Assembly: GCF_002813245.1 (NCBI RefSeq)
Contig: NZ_PHUF01000006.1
Coordinates: 1 to 64,000 of the forward strand
Direction of reading: 5' to 3'
DNA length: 64,000 nucleotides
Source: Novosphingobium kunmingense
GTDB taxonomy: Bacteria > Pseudomonadota > Alphaproteobacteria > Sphingomonadales > Sphingomonadaceae
Below, in pieces: positions 49,456 to 57,675 of the stretch. The notes beneath the pieces are model-generated. The model was not told where the DNA came from, ran no database searches, and saw nothing but the letters and a program-made list of their open reading frames with translations. Made by a program: the position numbers and the translations under genes. The first letter of the stretch is position 1. Every line of letters starts with the position of its first letter.

Positions 49456-50763
49456 TCAGAGCGCCGCGAGGGATCCCCGACGCACCAGCTCGCGACAGGA
49501 GATCGCTGTGATCGCGAGCGGCTCGGCCACGATCGTCGAAAGAACGTCGGTGGCGGCGTGATGATGGCGGTGCGCGCCAAAGATTCCCGCATGACGCGGA
49601 TACCCGGCCCTGACGATTTCCGTGAGCTCCCCCGCCGCACCGTTGTCGGATGGATAGGCCGCTTCGATCCCGGGCTGGCCCTTGAAGATTTCGCGCGCCG
49701 CGCTGACCAGTCCGGGCGAAGTCATCAGGAAGCGGTTGGGATCGACGCTTGGCAATGGCAGCAGGCCGCCGGGGATCTCCTGATAGTCGCGCGTGGCAAC
49801 ATTGGCGCCGAGATGGAGCCAGAAATCGGTGTCGACCGGCGGTGGCGCAAACGCGTCGTGGAAGCGTCCGGCCCCCAGATTTTCGTATTCGTGACCGCTG
49901 GTGGCAACGAACAGCAAATTGTGCCGCGCAAGCGCGTGCGGTGCCCAGGCTGCCAGCGCCAACCAGATGGCGATCCCCGGCCCGCGCTCACCGACGCAAT
50001 CGGTCCACCCGGAGCGCGGCGTCGATACAACCACCCAGCGCCGCCCCGGACGGTCCCGCCGGCCGACAACGTTCTCGGCCGGGCGCATCCCCCGTTCACC
50101 CGTCAGGACGAAGCGGGCCTGCAGTCCGTTACGGGCCGCTTCCAGCACCTTTCCCGCCAGCCGCGGCGCGAGCAGAGCGAGCGGCAAGGTCCCATTCATG
50201 GCCATCGGCACATTGAGGCGCAGCGCCTCTCCGCTAGGTCCGGTGGTAACCACTATGACTGCGGCAGCGCCGCGTCGAGCCGTGTCCTCCAGGACCGACC
50301 GCACCCGGTTGTCGAGCAGGCTCGACCAGCGCCAATGCGGCAGGCGAACGATGGCGATCGCGCCGTCGAGGCGACCGGGCACCTCGGCAAGGACGAGCGC
50401 GCCGGTGATCCCTTCAGGGGGGGTGAAAACAACGGGCGGTTGGACGACCAGCTCAGTCTCGCGGCTGTCGAAGGTCAGTGCGCAATGCGCTGTTTGAAAG
50501 CAGGGAACGTCGAACCGTTGCCGCTCGACCTCAAGGCCGAACTCGGTCAGGCGCTGTGCCAGCCAGTCCGCAGTCAGGCCGTCACCCGGCCCGCCGGCTT
50601 GCTTGTTCCCCGCCTGCGCGAACAGCCGCAGGTCGGCCATGAGCCGTTCGGCCGTGAACGCCGCCGCCACCGGCGCTGCCGCCCCGGCCCTCGCGGATCC
50701 GGCGAGCGGCGCGGCCAGCGCGGCTTTCAGCACCGTGCGCCGGTCGGATCGGCCAGGCTTCAT
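49456..50763 (-). CDS. Tat-exported M28-like protein with degenerate metal site
   Basis: 435 residues from the ATG at 50763, which overlaps the GntR stop (ATGA). The N-terminus is a twin-arginine-type signal (SDRRTVLKAALAAPLAGSARA). A PA-like insertion (residues ~100-200) and an M28 peptidase-like core follow: ENVVGRRDRPGRRWVVVSTPRSGW, FVATSGHEYENLGAGRF, SDNGAAGELTEI, HRHHHAATDVLSTI. The first metal motif (normally H-x-D ... D-N-x-S-G) is replaced by TPRS...GERGPG, so peptidase activity is doubtful. Cotranscribed with the GntR regulator. Confidence 0.65.
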   Translation of the reverse strand: MKPGRSDRRTVLKAALAAPLAGSARAGAAAPVAAAFTAERLMADLRLFAQAGNKQAGGPGDGLTADWLAQRLTEFGLEVERQRFDVPCFQTAHCALTFDSRETELVVQPPVVFTPPEGITGALVLAEVPGRLDGAIAIVRLPHWRWSSLLDNRVRSVLEDTARRGAAAVIVVTTGPSGEALRLNVPMAMNGTLPLALLAPRLAGKVLEAARNGLQARFVLTGERGMRPAENVVGRRDRPGRRWVVVSTPRSGWTDCVGERGPGIAIWLALAAWAPHALARHNLLFVATSGHEYENLGAGRFHDAFAPPPVDTDFWLHLGANVATRDYQEIPGGLLPLPSVDPNRFLMTSPGLVSAAREIFKGQPGIEAAYPSDNGAAGELTEIVRAGYPRHAGIFGAHRHHHAATDVLSTIVAEPLAITAISCRELVRRGSLAAL

Positions 50764-51500
50764 GGCGTCCGGTTCCGTCGGCGCCCGGCCTTGGCCTTCG
50801 TGCGCTGGGCCTTGTATTCCTCGAACGCTGCAGCGAAGCGGTCTTGGGTCACGGCGATCAGCGCCCGCGCCGCTGCATCGGCGGCATCGGCTTCGCGGGC
50901 AACGATATGGCGACACAGCCGTTCGTAGAGCATTGCCGATTCGCGGCCTGCGTCATGGCCATGAGCCTCGATGAAGCTGTCGGTATAGACATTGTGCTGC
51001 CAGCGGGCGAGCAGCGCCACCCGATCGAGCAGCTCGAGCGCAAGCGGCGAATTGCTGCGCTTGGCGATGAACCGCCCGATCCGGTTCGAGACGGCGATAT
51101 GTTCGAAAGTGTTTTCTGTCCGCCGGGTTACGTCCTTGTATTCGACCAGCCGATGCATCAGCTCGCGGCCCTCGCGGTCGCTCATCTCGAGGGCGGCAAG
51201 GCGGCAAGTCACCCCGAACAGCGCCTTCCACAGTTCATAGACTTCGGTTGCGGCATGCTCGTCGATATCGATGACGTGCGTGCCGCGCCAGGGCACGACC
51301 TTGACCAGCCCCAGCCGCGCCAGCTGCCGGAAGGCATCGCGCACGGGGGCGTGACTAACGCCGAATCGCGCGGCGATTTCACGCTCGCGTAGCCATGTCC
51401 CCGGTGGTATCCGCCATTCGACGATATCGTCGGTCAGCAGGCGCGCGATGACGCGATCCTGCGTGGGGGACTTGTGCTCCTCCTCAACCGTGGCGGGCAT
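50760..51500 (-). CDS. GntR-family transcriptional regulator (FCD subfamily)
   Basis: 246 residues. A strong winged-helix domain (VIARLLTDDIVEWRIPPGTWLREREIAARFGVSHAPVRDAFRQLARLGLVKVVPWRGTHVIDID) is followed by an FCD domain (VYELWKALFGVTCRLAALEMSD...FEHIAVSNRIGRFI...ARWQHNVYTDSF...RHIVAREADAADAAARALI). Its own promoter region holds two palindromes (51516-51530 and 51578-51589). One also occurs before the TonB receptor gene. It probably controls the receptor/esterase, M28-like and serine-hydrolase genes. Confidence 0.88.
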   Translation of the reverse strand: MPATVEEEHKSPTQDRVIARLLTDDIVEWRIPPGTWLREREIAARFGVSHAPVRDAFRQLARLGLVKVVPWRGTHVIDIDEHAATEVYELWKALFGVTCRLAALEMSDREGRELMHRLVEYKDVTRRTENTFEHIAVSNRIGRFIAKRSNSPLALELLDRVALLARWQHNVYTDSFIEAHGHDAGRESAMLYERLCRHIVAREADAADAAARALIAVTQDRFAAAFEEYKAQRTKAKAGRRRNRTP

Positions 51501-51515
51501 GGCTTTCCTTCAAGT

Positions 51516-51530
51516 GAAACAGTGTGTTTC
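51516..51530. promoter_or_regulatory. Inverted repeat GAAACA-GTG-TGTTTC close to the GntR start
   Basis: A perfect 6-bp inverted repeat with 3-base spacer, 16 bases upstream of the GntR start codon: a candidate autoregulatory operator. Confidence 0.4.
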
Positions 51531-51577
51531 GGGTAGCTCTCACCATTACCGACAATGCGCAATTGCATAATGTTGAT

Positions 51578-51589
51578 ATTATCGATAAT
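51578..51589. promoter_or_regulatory. Palindromic operator candidate ATTATCGATAAT between GntR and serine hydrolase genes
   Basis: Second copy of the 12-bp palindrome found at 49388-49399. It lies 78 bases from the GntR start on one side and 40 bases from the serine hydrolase start on the other, so it could control both directions. Confidence 0.55.
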
Positions 51590-51628
51590 AATGCTGCTGG
51601 CAAGTCGGTCGTTCTGGAGCGGATTTCG

Positions 51629-52636
51629 ATGATGCGCGTTTTTACGATTCTGGCGGGTGCCGCTGCGTTGGCCACTCCCCATGCCGCGATCGGCGAGACC
51701 CTGCCCGGTTGTTCCGTCGCGCTGGCCTACTCCCAGGCTCACCAGGGCCTGGCCGTGCTGGTGCTGCGCGATGGGGAGGTCGTTTGCAGTTCGGCCAAGG
51801 TGGATGAACCGCATGAAGTCTGGTCGGGCACCAAAAGTCTGGTCGGCTTGATGGCCGCTGCGGCAGTTCAAGACGGAATGCTGAGGCTCGACGAAACCGC
51901 GGCCAATACGCTCACAGAATGGCGCTCAGACCCACAGAAATCCACCGTCACCCTGCGCCAGCTCTTGAGCATGACAGCAGGTCAGCCCTCGGCAGTCGGA
52001 CGGCCCCAGGGTTATGCGGATTCGCTCAAGATCGCGCTTGTCGCCGCGCCCGGGACCCGGTTCCAGTATGGCCCCGCGCCGATGCAGATCATTGGCGAGG
52101 TGATGCGGCGCAAGCTGATCGCGGCAGGCCAGGATCCAAATCCCCGCTCCTACATCGAGCGCAGGCTGCTCGCCCCGATCGGGGTTCGCGTTGCTGAATG
52201 GCGCAACGGGCCCGACGGCAATCCGCTGATGGCCCAGGGCTTGGTCCTGTCGGCCAGGGAATGGGTCAAGATCGGCGAATTCGTCCGTGCCGGCGGGACC
52301 GTGGGCGGCAGGGCGTTGGTCGACAAGCACGCATTCGCAGAGCTCTTCCAAGGAACCGAGGCGAACGCGGCCTACGGGTTGACGTGGTGGCTTCCGCGCC
52401 AATCGGCGTCGCGCGATCCCGTGACTCGAACAGCCGATTTCGCCATGTCGCCCACTGGCCTGCCGAGAGACATGGTGGTCGCTGCCGGGGCCGGCGATCA
52501 GCGGCTCTATGTCATTCCTTCTCAGCGGCTGACCATCGTGCGCCAGGCCAGGCTGGATCTTGCGGCGTTGCTGATGCGCAGTGGTGGCGCCGACTGGTCC
52601 GATAGGCAGTTCCTCACCCTGCTGCTTGGCAAGTGA
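51629..52636 (+). CDS. Beta-lactamase-like serine hydrolase (class C/esterase family)
   Basis: 335 residues. Signal peptide (MMRVFTILAGAAALATPHAAIG), then a serine beta-lactamase/transpeptidase-like fold: Ser66-x-x-Lys69 in WSGTKSLVG, the tyrosine motif position FQYGPAPMQI, and LRQLLSMTAGQPS. The C-terminal KTG-like motif is not clear. Such proteins are often esterases or amidases rather than lactamases. The start is the first of two consecutive ATGs. It is divergent from the GntR gene, sharing its control region. Together with the carboxylesterase it suggests extracytoplasmic hydrolysis of an ester or amide. Confidence 0.8.
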   Translation: MMRVFTILAGAAALATPHAAIGETLPGCSVALAYSQAHQGLAVLVLRDGEVVCSSAKVDEPHEVWSGTKSLVGLMAAAAVQDGMLRLDETAANTLTEWRSDPQKSTVTLRQLLSMTAGQPSAVGRPQGYADSLKIALVAAPGTRFQYGPAPMQIIGEVMRRKLIAAGQDPNPRSYIERRLLAPIGVRVAEWRNGPDGNPLMAQGLVLSAREWVKIGEFVRAGGTVGGRALVDKHAFAELFQGTEANAAYGLTWWLPRQSASRDPVTRTADFAMSPTGLPRDMVVAAGAGDQRLYVIPSQRLTIVRQARLDLAALLMRSGGADWSDRQFLTLLLGK

Positions 52637-52687
52637 TCGTGGCGGGCTGCGGCGGTCGCAGCTGCTGGCCGATCCAATCCGGGAGAA

Positions 52688-53986
52688 TTACCCTTGCGGG
52701 CCGCGATCGGGCAATGCGATGACAGCGCGGAAGTCGGGCCCGATCTGGTCGAACCGCAGGGCCCCGCCAAGCGCCCGCACTGCCTGGTCGGCAATGGCCA
52801 GGCCCAGCCCCGTGCCGTCCTTGCCGCGGGCTGCCTCTCCCTGTGAAAACGGGCGCAGGAGGCTTGCAAGGGCGCCCGGGTCGATGCCTGGACCGTGATC
52901 GGTGACGCTGATCTCGATCCCGCCGCTGCGGCGCCTGGCCCCCAGGCGGACCGGCGCACTGCCATGCTTCAGCGCATTTTCCACCAGGTTGGCAACCGCA
53001 CGTTCCAGCGCCTTGGGGCGCACCGTGGCCGCTAGCGGTGCCTGCACGTCAAGGCTTACCTGGCCATCCCACCCCATGTCGGCCGCCAGGTTGCGCACCA
53101 GGCCCGCAACCTCGACCGGCGCAGACGCCTCGGCCTCGAAGCCGCGCGCGAAATCGAGGAACTGCCCGAGCATCGCCTCCATCCGCTCGGTCTGCCTGAC
53201 CGCCGTTGCCAGCAATTCCGGATCGGCATCCTGCATCAGTTCGATGGACAGACGCAACCGGGTAAGGGGCGTGCGCAGATCGTGGCTGACCCCGGCCAGC
53301 ATGACCGCGCGGTCCGCTTCCTGCTGGCGCAGGCGATCGGCCATCCGCAGAAACGCGGCTGCAACCGCCTGCACCTCGCGCGGGCCCTCGATTGCCACGG
53401 CCTCAGCGCCGGAATGGCCATCGTAGCGATCGACCGCGTATGCAAGGCGGCGAAGCGGCCGGTCGATCCAGCCCTGCACCACCAGCCCGACGGCCAGCGC
53501 CACCACCGAGGCGACGAAGAACGCCAGCAGCAAGCTGGTCATCGCGCTGCGCTGCCGGGGCGGCGTCAAGCTTACCCAATAGTCGCGCCCGCCCAGATCA
53601 AGCCGGACCCACAGGCGATCGCTACTGTCAGTAATCCAGTCAAGACTGCCGTCGCGGCCAAGCCGTTTGGCCAGCACCTGCATGAAGCTGATTTCAAGGA
53701 ACGAAGGAAAGCGCTGTCCATCGGCGGGTGGAGAGGACAGCGGCCGCAGGAGCAGCCGGCCTTGCGCGTTCAGGCGTTCGATCAGCGCGTCCTGGGCAGT
53801 CACCGGCAGGCCGGCCATCGTCATCGACAGCGCGCCAACCGTATCGGCCGTGACATTGGCGATCCGATCGGCCTGCGGCCTGATCACCATCCGGTGGACC
53901 AGCATGCCAGCGCAAACTTGCCCGGCCAGGATGACCCCGACCAGCAAGGCCATGTTGCGGCTGAACAGCCGTTCAAGCATCGCCAT
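52688..53986 (-). CDS. Sensor histidine kinase, EnvZ-type
   Basis: 432 residues from the ATG at 53986 (MAMLERLFSRN). Two transmembrane helices (ALLVGVILAGQVCAGMLVHRM and LLLAFFVASVVALAVGLVVQG) bracket a periplasmic sensor domain. A HAMP domain follows, then the H-box AGVSHDLRTPLTRLRLS, N-box ERAVANLVENALKHG, and G-boxes VTDHGPGID and KDGTGLGLAIADQA. It overlaps the end of the response-regulator gene by 14 bases. The signal is unknown. Confidence 0.9.
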   Translation of the reverse strand: MAMLERLFSRNMALLVGVILAGQVCAGMLVHRMVIRPQADRIANVTADTVGALSMTMAGLPVTAQDALIERLNAQGRLLLRPLSSPPADGQRFPSFLEISFMQVLAKRLGRDGSLDWITDSSDRLWVRLDLGGRDYWVSLTPPRQRSAMTSLLLAFFVASVVALAVGLVVQGWIDRPLRRLAYAVDRYDGHSGAEAVAIEGPREVQAVAAAFLRMADRLRQQEADRAVMLAGVSHDLRTPLTRLRLSIELMQDADPELLATAVRQTERMEAMLGQFLDFARGFEAEASAPVEVAGLVRNLAADMGWDGQVSLDVQAPLAATVRPKALERAVANLVENALKHGSAPVRLGARRRSGGIEISVTDHGPGIDPGALASLLRPFSQGEAARGKDGTGLGLAIADQAVRALGGALRFDQIGPDFRAVIALPDRGPQG

Positions 53987-54683
53987 TTGCCGCCAGGACA
54001 TAGCCGACACCCCAAACCGTGCGGATGATCGTGGGATCGGCTGCATCATCGCCCAGCGCCTTGCGCAGCCGGGCGATCTGGACGTCGATCACCCGATCGG
54101 TCACTTCCGCATCCCGCCCCAGCGCGCGATCGATCAGCTGCGCGCGGCTGAGAACCCGCCCGGGGCTGCGGGCAAGGGCCGCCAGCAGGGCGAATTCCCG
54201 TGACGACAATGGTATCGGGCGACCTTCGCGCTTCACGCTCATCGCCGCAAGGTTCACCTCCAGACCGCCAACAACCAGCAGATCATCCTTCGACGGTGCC
54301 CGATCACTGGTGATCCGGCGCAATTGCACACTGATCCGTGCTACCAGTTCGCGAGGGTGAAACGGCTTGGCAACATAATCGTCCGCACCCAGTTCCAGCC
54401 CCAGCACCCGGTCCACCGGATCGCCGCGCGCGGTCAGCATGATGACCGGCAGGCTTTCCCCGCCGCCGCGCAGCCGCCGCAGGATCGCCAGGCCGTCCTC
54501 GCCCGGCATCATCAGATCGAGGACGATCAGATCGGCACCGTCGCGCTGCATCGCCTGGTCCATGGCCTGGCCATCGGCTGCGCTGCGCACCTGGAAGCCG
54601 TGTTCTTCCAGATAGCGGTGCATCAGCGATCGAAGCTCGGGATCGTCGTCGACAACAAGGATTCTGGGGCGTTTCGCGGTCAT
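53973..54683 (-). CDS. OmpR-family response regulator
   Basis: 236 residues: receiver domain (ILVVDDDPELRSLMHRYL, phospho-Asp in LIVLDLMMPGEDG, TAR, VAKPF) and a winged-helix Trans_reg_C DNA-binding domain (LSSREFALLAALARSPGRVLSRAQLIDRALGRDAEVTDRVIDVQIARLRKALGDD...VWGVGYVL). The ATG at 54683 is the natural N-terminus. It is first in a two-gene operon with the kinase. Tandem 10-bp repeats upstream (54761-54780) look like its binding site. Confidence 0.92.
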   Translation of the reverse strand: MTAKRPRILVVDDDPELRSLMHRYLEEHGFQVRSAADGQAMDQAMQRDGADLIVLDLMMPGEDGLAILRRLRGGGESLPVIMLTARGDPVDRVLGLELGADDYVAKPFHPRELVARISVQLRRITSDRAPSKDDLLVVGGLEVNLAAMSVKREGRPIPLSSREFALLAALARSPGRVLSRAQLIDRALGRDAEVTDRVIDVQIARLRKALGDDAADPTIIRTVWGVGYVLAANGDA

Positions 54684-54760
54684 GGGCGGAACCTTGTCAG
54701 TCAGGCCGGGTGCGCACCAGAGGCGATTTCGTGACAAAGTGCGACACCGGCCCTTCCTCG

Positions 54761-54780
54761 ACACACTTTGACACACTTTC
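54761..54780. promoter_or_regulatory. Tandem 10-bp direct repeat, candidate OmpR-type operator
   Basis: ACACACTTTG followed immediately by ACACACTTTC: two direct half-sites at 10-bp spacing, as used by OmpR/PhoB-type regulators. A related inverted half-site, CAAAGTGCG, lies about 25 bases to the left. The repeats are between the response-regulator gene and the divergent secreted protein at 54860. Confidence 0.5.
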
Positions 54781-54859
54781 GCTCGTTCGCGACATCACCG
54801 CGCAATACCTTCGGGCGACAAGGACGGCACAGAAAGTTGTCAACCAAGGAGTAAGTCTC

Positions 54860-55369
54860 ATGACCAAGCGTTCTCATCTGATTGTCGCCTTCGCCGCAAC
54901 TGCGGCACTCGCCTGCGCAAGCGTTGCCGAAGCGCGGCAAGGTTCGGTGCGTGTTCGCGGAGCGAATGGAGCCGCCGCTGCCGCAATCGGGCCGAAAGGC
55001 GCTGCTGCGCGCGGTCACAAGACAACGACAAGCGCAGACGGAACTACCACGCGGACTGCTGCTGGCGGGTTCAGGGGAACGAACGGATCGTCCGGTACCT
55101 CGACCGCTTCGACAACGTGGTCGCCCGATGGCTCGGTCAGCCGCACGACGAGCGCCTCCGCCGAAGGCCCTCGTGGCAGCGCCAGCACCCAGTCCGATTT
55201 CCAGCGTAGCGCCTCTGGGACCTGGTCGGGCGGGCGTTCGACCACCGCGACCAGCAGCGCAACCGGCAATACCTACACCGGCTCGACCACGATCGATCCT
55301 GCAACCGGCAAGCCGGTCCACACCGGAACCTGCACCGACGCTGCGGGCGCCGTCATTCCCTGCCGCTGA
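54860..55369 (+). CDS. Secreted low-complexity Ser/Thr/Gly/Ala-rich protein (169 aa)
   Basis: The ATG at 54860 has AAGGAG upstream. A signal peptide (MTKRSHLIVAFAATAALACASVAEA) precedes a repetitive mature protein rich in T, S, G and A (TTSADGTTTRTAAGGF, SGTSTASTTWSPDGSVSRTTS). It ends in a short Cys-containing tail (GTCTDAAGAVIPCR). It has no enzyme motif. Divergent from the two-component system and flanking its presumed operator, so it is probably a regulated target. Function unknown. Confidence 0.7.
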   Translation: MTKRSHLIVAFAATAALACASVAEARQGSVRVRGANGAAAAAIGPKGAAARGHKTTTSADGTTTRTAAGGFRGTNGSSGTSTASTTWSPDGSVSRTTSASAEGPRGSASTQSDFQRSASGTWSGGRSTTATSSATGNTYTGSTTIDPATGKPVHTGTCTDAAGAVIPCR

Positions 55370-55390
55370 TCCAATCCAAAGCCCCCCCGC

Positions 55391-55421
55391 GGGGAGGAGC
55401 GGCACTCCGTCGTTCCTCCCC
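55391..55421 (+). other. Hairpin after the secreted protein gene
   Basis: GGGGAGGA (55391-55398) pairs with TCCTCCCC (55414-55421) around a 15-base loop, 22 bases after the stop codon. No T-run follows. It could be a weak terminator or an intercistronic stabiliser before the EF-hand gene. Confidence 0.45.
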
Positions 55422-55431
55422 TAATCCGAAA

Positions 55432-55911
55432 ATGAGGGAGGTCCCCGTGCCTAATCGAACCACAGCTCGCGGCAAGTCAACAGCAAGCTTGGCCGCGCTC
55501 TTTGCCGCAATCAGTCTATCCGCGAGTGCGCCAGCCCTCGCCCAACCGGATCAAGCGTCGGCGTTGCGGCAGTTGCAGGAACGCTTCGGCGATGCCGACG
55601 GAAATCGAGATGGGGCGGTGAGTCGCGCCGAATTCGTCGCGTACCGCGCTGCGCAATGGTCGCGGCTTGATCGCAACGACGACGGCTTCTTGAGTCCTGC
55701 CGACCTTCCCGGGTTCCTGCAATCGCGGTGGAATGGTGAACGCGCCAGTGAATTGCGCCGCAACTACGATAGGGATCAAGACGGCCGGGTCTCAAGGCAG
55801 GAATTTCTCACTGGCCCAACACCGGCATTCAATCGAGCCGACACCAACGGCAACGATCTCGTCAGTCGGGCCGAACTGGATGCCGCCGTCGCGCAAGACC
55901 TCAAACGGTGA
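55432..55911 (+). CDS. Secreted EF-hand calcium-binding protein (159 aa)
   Basis: Signal peptide (TASLAALFAAISLSASAPALA) followed by four EF-hand-like loops: DADGNRDGAVSRAEF, DRNDDGFLSPADL, DRDQDGRVSRQEF and DTNGNDLVSRAEL. Each loop has acidic residues at positions 1, 3 and 5; position 12 is Glu in only some. Probably periplasmic and Ca2+-binding. The start may be the ATG at 55432 or a GTG at 55447. Its stop overlaps the GTG of the next gene (GTGA), so the two are coupled. Confidence 0.8.
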   Translation: MREVPVPNRTTARGKSTASLAALFAAISLSASAPALAQPDQASALRQLQERFGDADGNRDGAVSRAEFVAYRAAQWSRLDRNDDGFLSPADLPGFLQSRWNGERASELRRNYDRDQDGRVSRQEFLTGPTPAFNRADTNGNDLVSRAELDAAVAQDLKR

Positions 55912-56723
55912 ACCCGGAACTGGCCCAGCGCCACCCCTTTCTTTTGCTGGTCATACTGAGTGCGGTGCTGGCGGAGTTTCTCTGGCGTCGCCGAAGCGGT
56001 TCGTACGACTTGCGCGCCGCTTCGGCCAGCTTCGGTGTTGCGGTTGGCCAGGCGCTGATCCGGCCGGTTTCGGCCCTGCTCATGGTGCCGCTGTTCCAGG
56101 CGGCCTATGCGCTTTCGCCGTTCGCCATGCCAGTCCAAGACTGGCGCACCTGGGCCGCCGGATTCGTGGCGGTCGAGTTCGCCTATTACTGGTTTCACCG
56201 TGCCAGCCACACCATCCGCTGGATGTGGGCGACACATGCCGTACACCACAGCGCCGCCGAGCTGGTGTTGCCCGCCGCGATCCGCCTGGGCTGGACCGAG
56301 CTGTTCTCGCTGGGATGGGCCTTCTTCGCGGCATTGATGCTGATCGGCTTCCCCCCGATCGTGGTTGTCACGCTGCTCGGGCTCAACCTGCTGTATCAGT
56401 TCCCGCTGCACACCGAGGCGATTGACCGGCTCGGGCCGCTCGAGTGGGTGCTGAACACTCCGTCGCATCACCGCGCCCACCACAGCAACAATCCGGGCTG
56501 GCTCGATTGCAATTTCGGCGGGGTCGTTATTGTGTTCGACCGCATGTTCGGAACGTTCCGCGCCGAACCGGTCGAGCGCGGCTTGACCTATGGCCTCGTT
56601 CATTCCCACGCCTCCCATAATCCGCTGCGGATTGCCCTGCATGAGTGGCGACGACTGTTTGCCGACATCGAGGCCGCGAATGGGCTGCTTGGCAAGCTGC
56701 GGGTTGCGGCCGGCCGGCCTTGA
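55908..56723 (+). CDS. Sterol desaturase / fatty acid hydroxylase superfamily membrane protein
   Basis: 271 residues with a GTG start overlapping the EF-hand gene. Several transmembrane helices and the histidine boxes of this di-iron family: FHRASH, HAVHHS and HRAHHSNN, with FGTF in the C-terminal part. These enzymes hydroxylate or desaturate lipid-like substrates. The substrate here is unknown. Coupling to a periplasmic Ca2+-binding protein and closeness to a two-component system suggest an envelope-related role (inference). Confidence 0.85.
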   Translation: MNPELAQRHPFLLLVILSAVLAEFLWRRRSGSYDLRAASASFGVAVGQALIRPVSALLMVPLFQAAYALSPFAMPVQDWRTWAAGFVAVEFAYYWFHRASHTIRWMWATHAVHHSAAELVLPAAIRLGWTELFSLGWAFFAALMLIGFPPIVVVTLLGLNLLYQFPLHTEAIDRLGPLEWVLNTPSHHRAHHSNNPGWLDCNFGGVVIVFDRMFGTFRAEPVERGLTYGLVHSHASHNPLRIALHEWRRLFADIEAANGLLGKLRVAAGRP

Positions 56724-56782
56724 TTGCGATACAGCCCGAAACTGGTTCTAACGGGGCCGCGCTCGATCCATGCCATCACCGT

Positions 56783-56819
56783 AAAAAAAAAGCGGGCGCC
56801 TGCCGAAGCGAGCGCCCGC
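56783..56819 (-). terminator. Rho-independent terminator of the lower-pathway operon
   Basis: On the minus strand GCGGGCGC - 12-base loop - GCGCCCGC is followed directly by nine T residues. It lies about 25 bases after the stop of the BphB-like gene, the last gene of the minus-strand operon, and also faces the end of the convergent hydroxylase gene. The only textbook intrinsic terminator seen in the window. Confidence 0.88.
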
Positions 56820-56843
56820 CAAGGGTGGAGAGAGGTATGTGCT

Positions 56844-57644
56844 TCAGCCTTCGGGGCGCTTGCCGATGCCGATGCCACCATCGCTGAGCAGCACAGTGCC
56901 GGTCATGTAGGCCGAGTCCCGGCGCGAGGCGAGCAGGGCATAGAGTCCCGAATGATCATCCGCTTCAGCGATCCGTGCGAGCGGTGTCATTCCGGCAATC
57001 ATCGCATCGAGGCCTTCCATATCTTCCATGTGGACATCAGCCGTACCGCCGGCCTTGGTGCCGCCCAGCGGTGTGCGGGTGCCGCCAGGGGCGACACCGT
57101 TGACGCGGATGTCCGGGGTCAGTTCCCAAGCTAGCTGGCGGATCAGACCCAGCACCGCGTGCTTCGACGCCACATAGGGCGTGCCGCCGCCGCCTGTGTA
57201 GAAGCTCGAAGTCGAGGCCGTGAAGATAATGCTGCCTTTGGTTTTCCTGAGTTCCGGAATGGCGGCCCGGGCACCGAGAAAATAGCCTTTGACGTTGACG
57301 CCAAAGATTTCATCCAGCGTTTCCGAAATTTTCTCGGGCTCCATGTCCGCCAAAGGTGTCATGTAGTCCCATATCCCGGCATTGCCGACAAACACGTCAA
57401 GCTTGCCGAAAGCGGCTACGGTTGCGGCGACCGCCGCTTCGTTGTCGGCATAGTTGCGGACATCGCCTTCAACCACGACCACCGCGTCGCCGTACCGCGA
57501 GCGCACCATGGCGACCTGGTCGGCGTCCCTGACCAGGACGCCGACCCTTGCACCTTCTTCGATAAAGCGGGCGACAACCGCCGCGCCGATTCCGGTGGCA
57601 CCGCCGGTCAGCAGTGCCACCTGTCCTTCGAGTCTTGCAGTCAC
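56844..57644 (-). CDS. bphB: cis-Dihydrodiol dehydrogenase, BphB/NahB-type (SDR)
   Basis: 266 residues. SDR with cofactor loop [23 protein letters not shown], catalytic Ser...Tyr-x3-Lys ([23 protein letters not shown]) and [16 protein letters not shown]. The pattern VGNAGIWDY...(V/I)NVKGYFLGA and the ending [11 protein letters not shown] are typical of biphenyl/naphthalene/toluene dihydrodiol dehydrogenases, which oxidise ring cis-diols to catechols with NAD+. The start is GTG at 57644 behind GGGAG. It probably serves the Rieske dioxygenases 20 kb away. Confidence 0.88.
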   Translation of the reverse strand: MTARLEGQVALLTGGATGIGAAVVARFIEEGARVGVLVRDADQVAMVRSRYGDAVVVVEGDVRNYADNEAAVAATVAAFGKLDVFVGNAGIWDYMTPLADMEPEKISETLDEIFGVNVKGYFLGARAAIPELRKTKGSIIFTASTSSFYTGGGGTPYVASKHAVLGLIRQLAWELTPDIRVNGVAPGGTRTPLGGTKAGGTADVHMEDMEGLDAMIAGMTPLARIAEADDHSGLYALLASRRDSAYMTGTVLLSDGGIGIGKRPEG

Positions 57645-57675
57645 ATCGTGTCTCCCAATGATCGCTGTTTGCCGA

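Noticed and set aside
47997..49511. A 504-residue plus-strand frame opposite the second TonB receptor
   Set aside because: Low-information antisense frame; the minus strand has signal peptide, plug and barrel.
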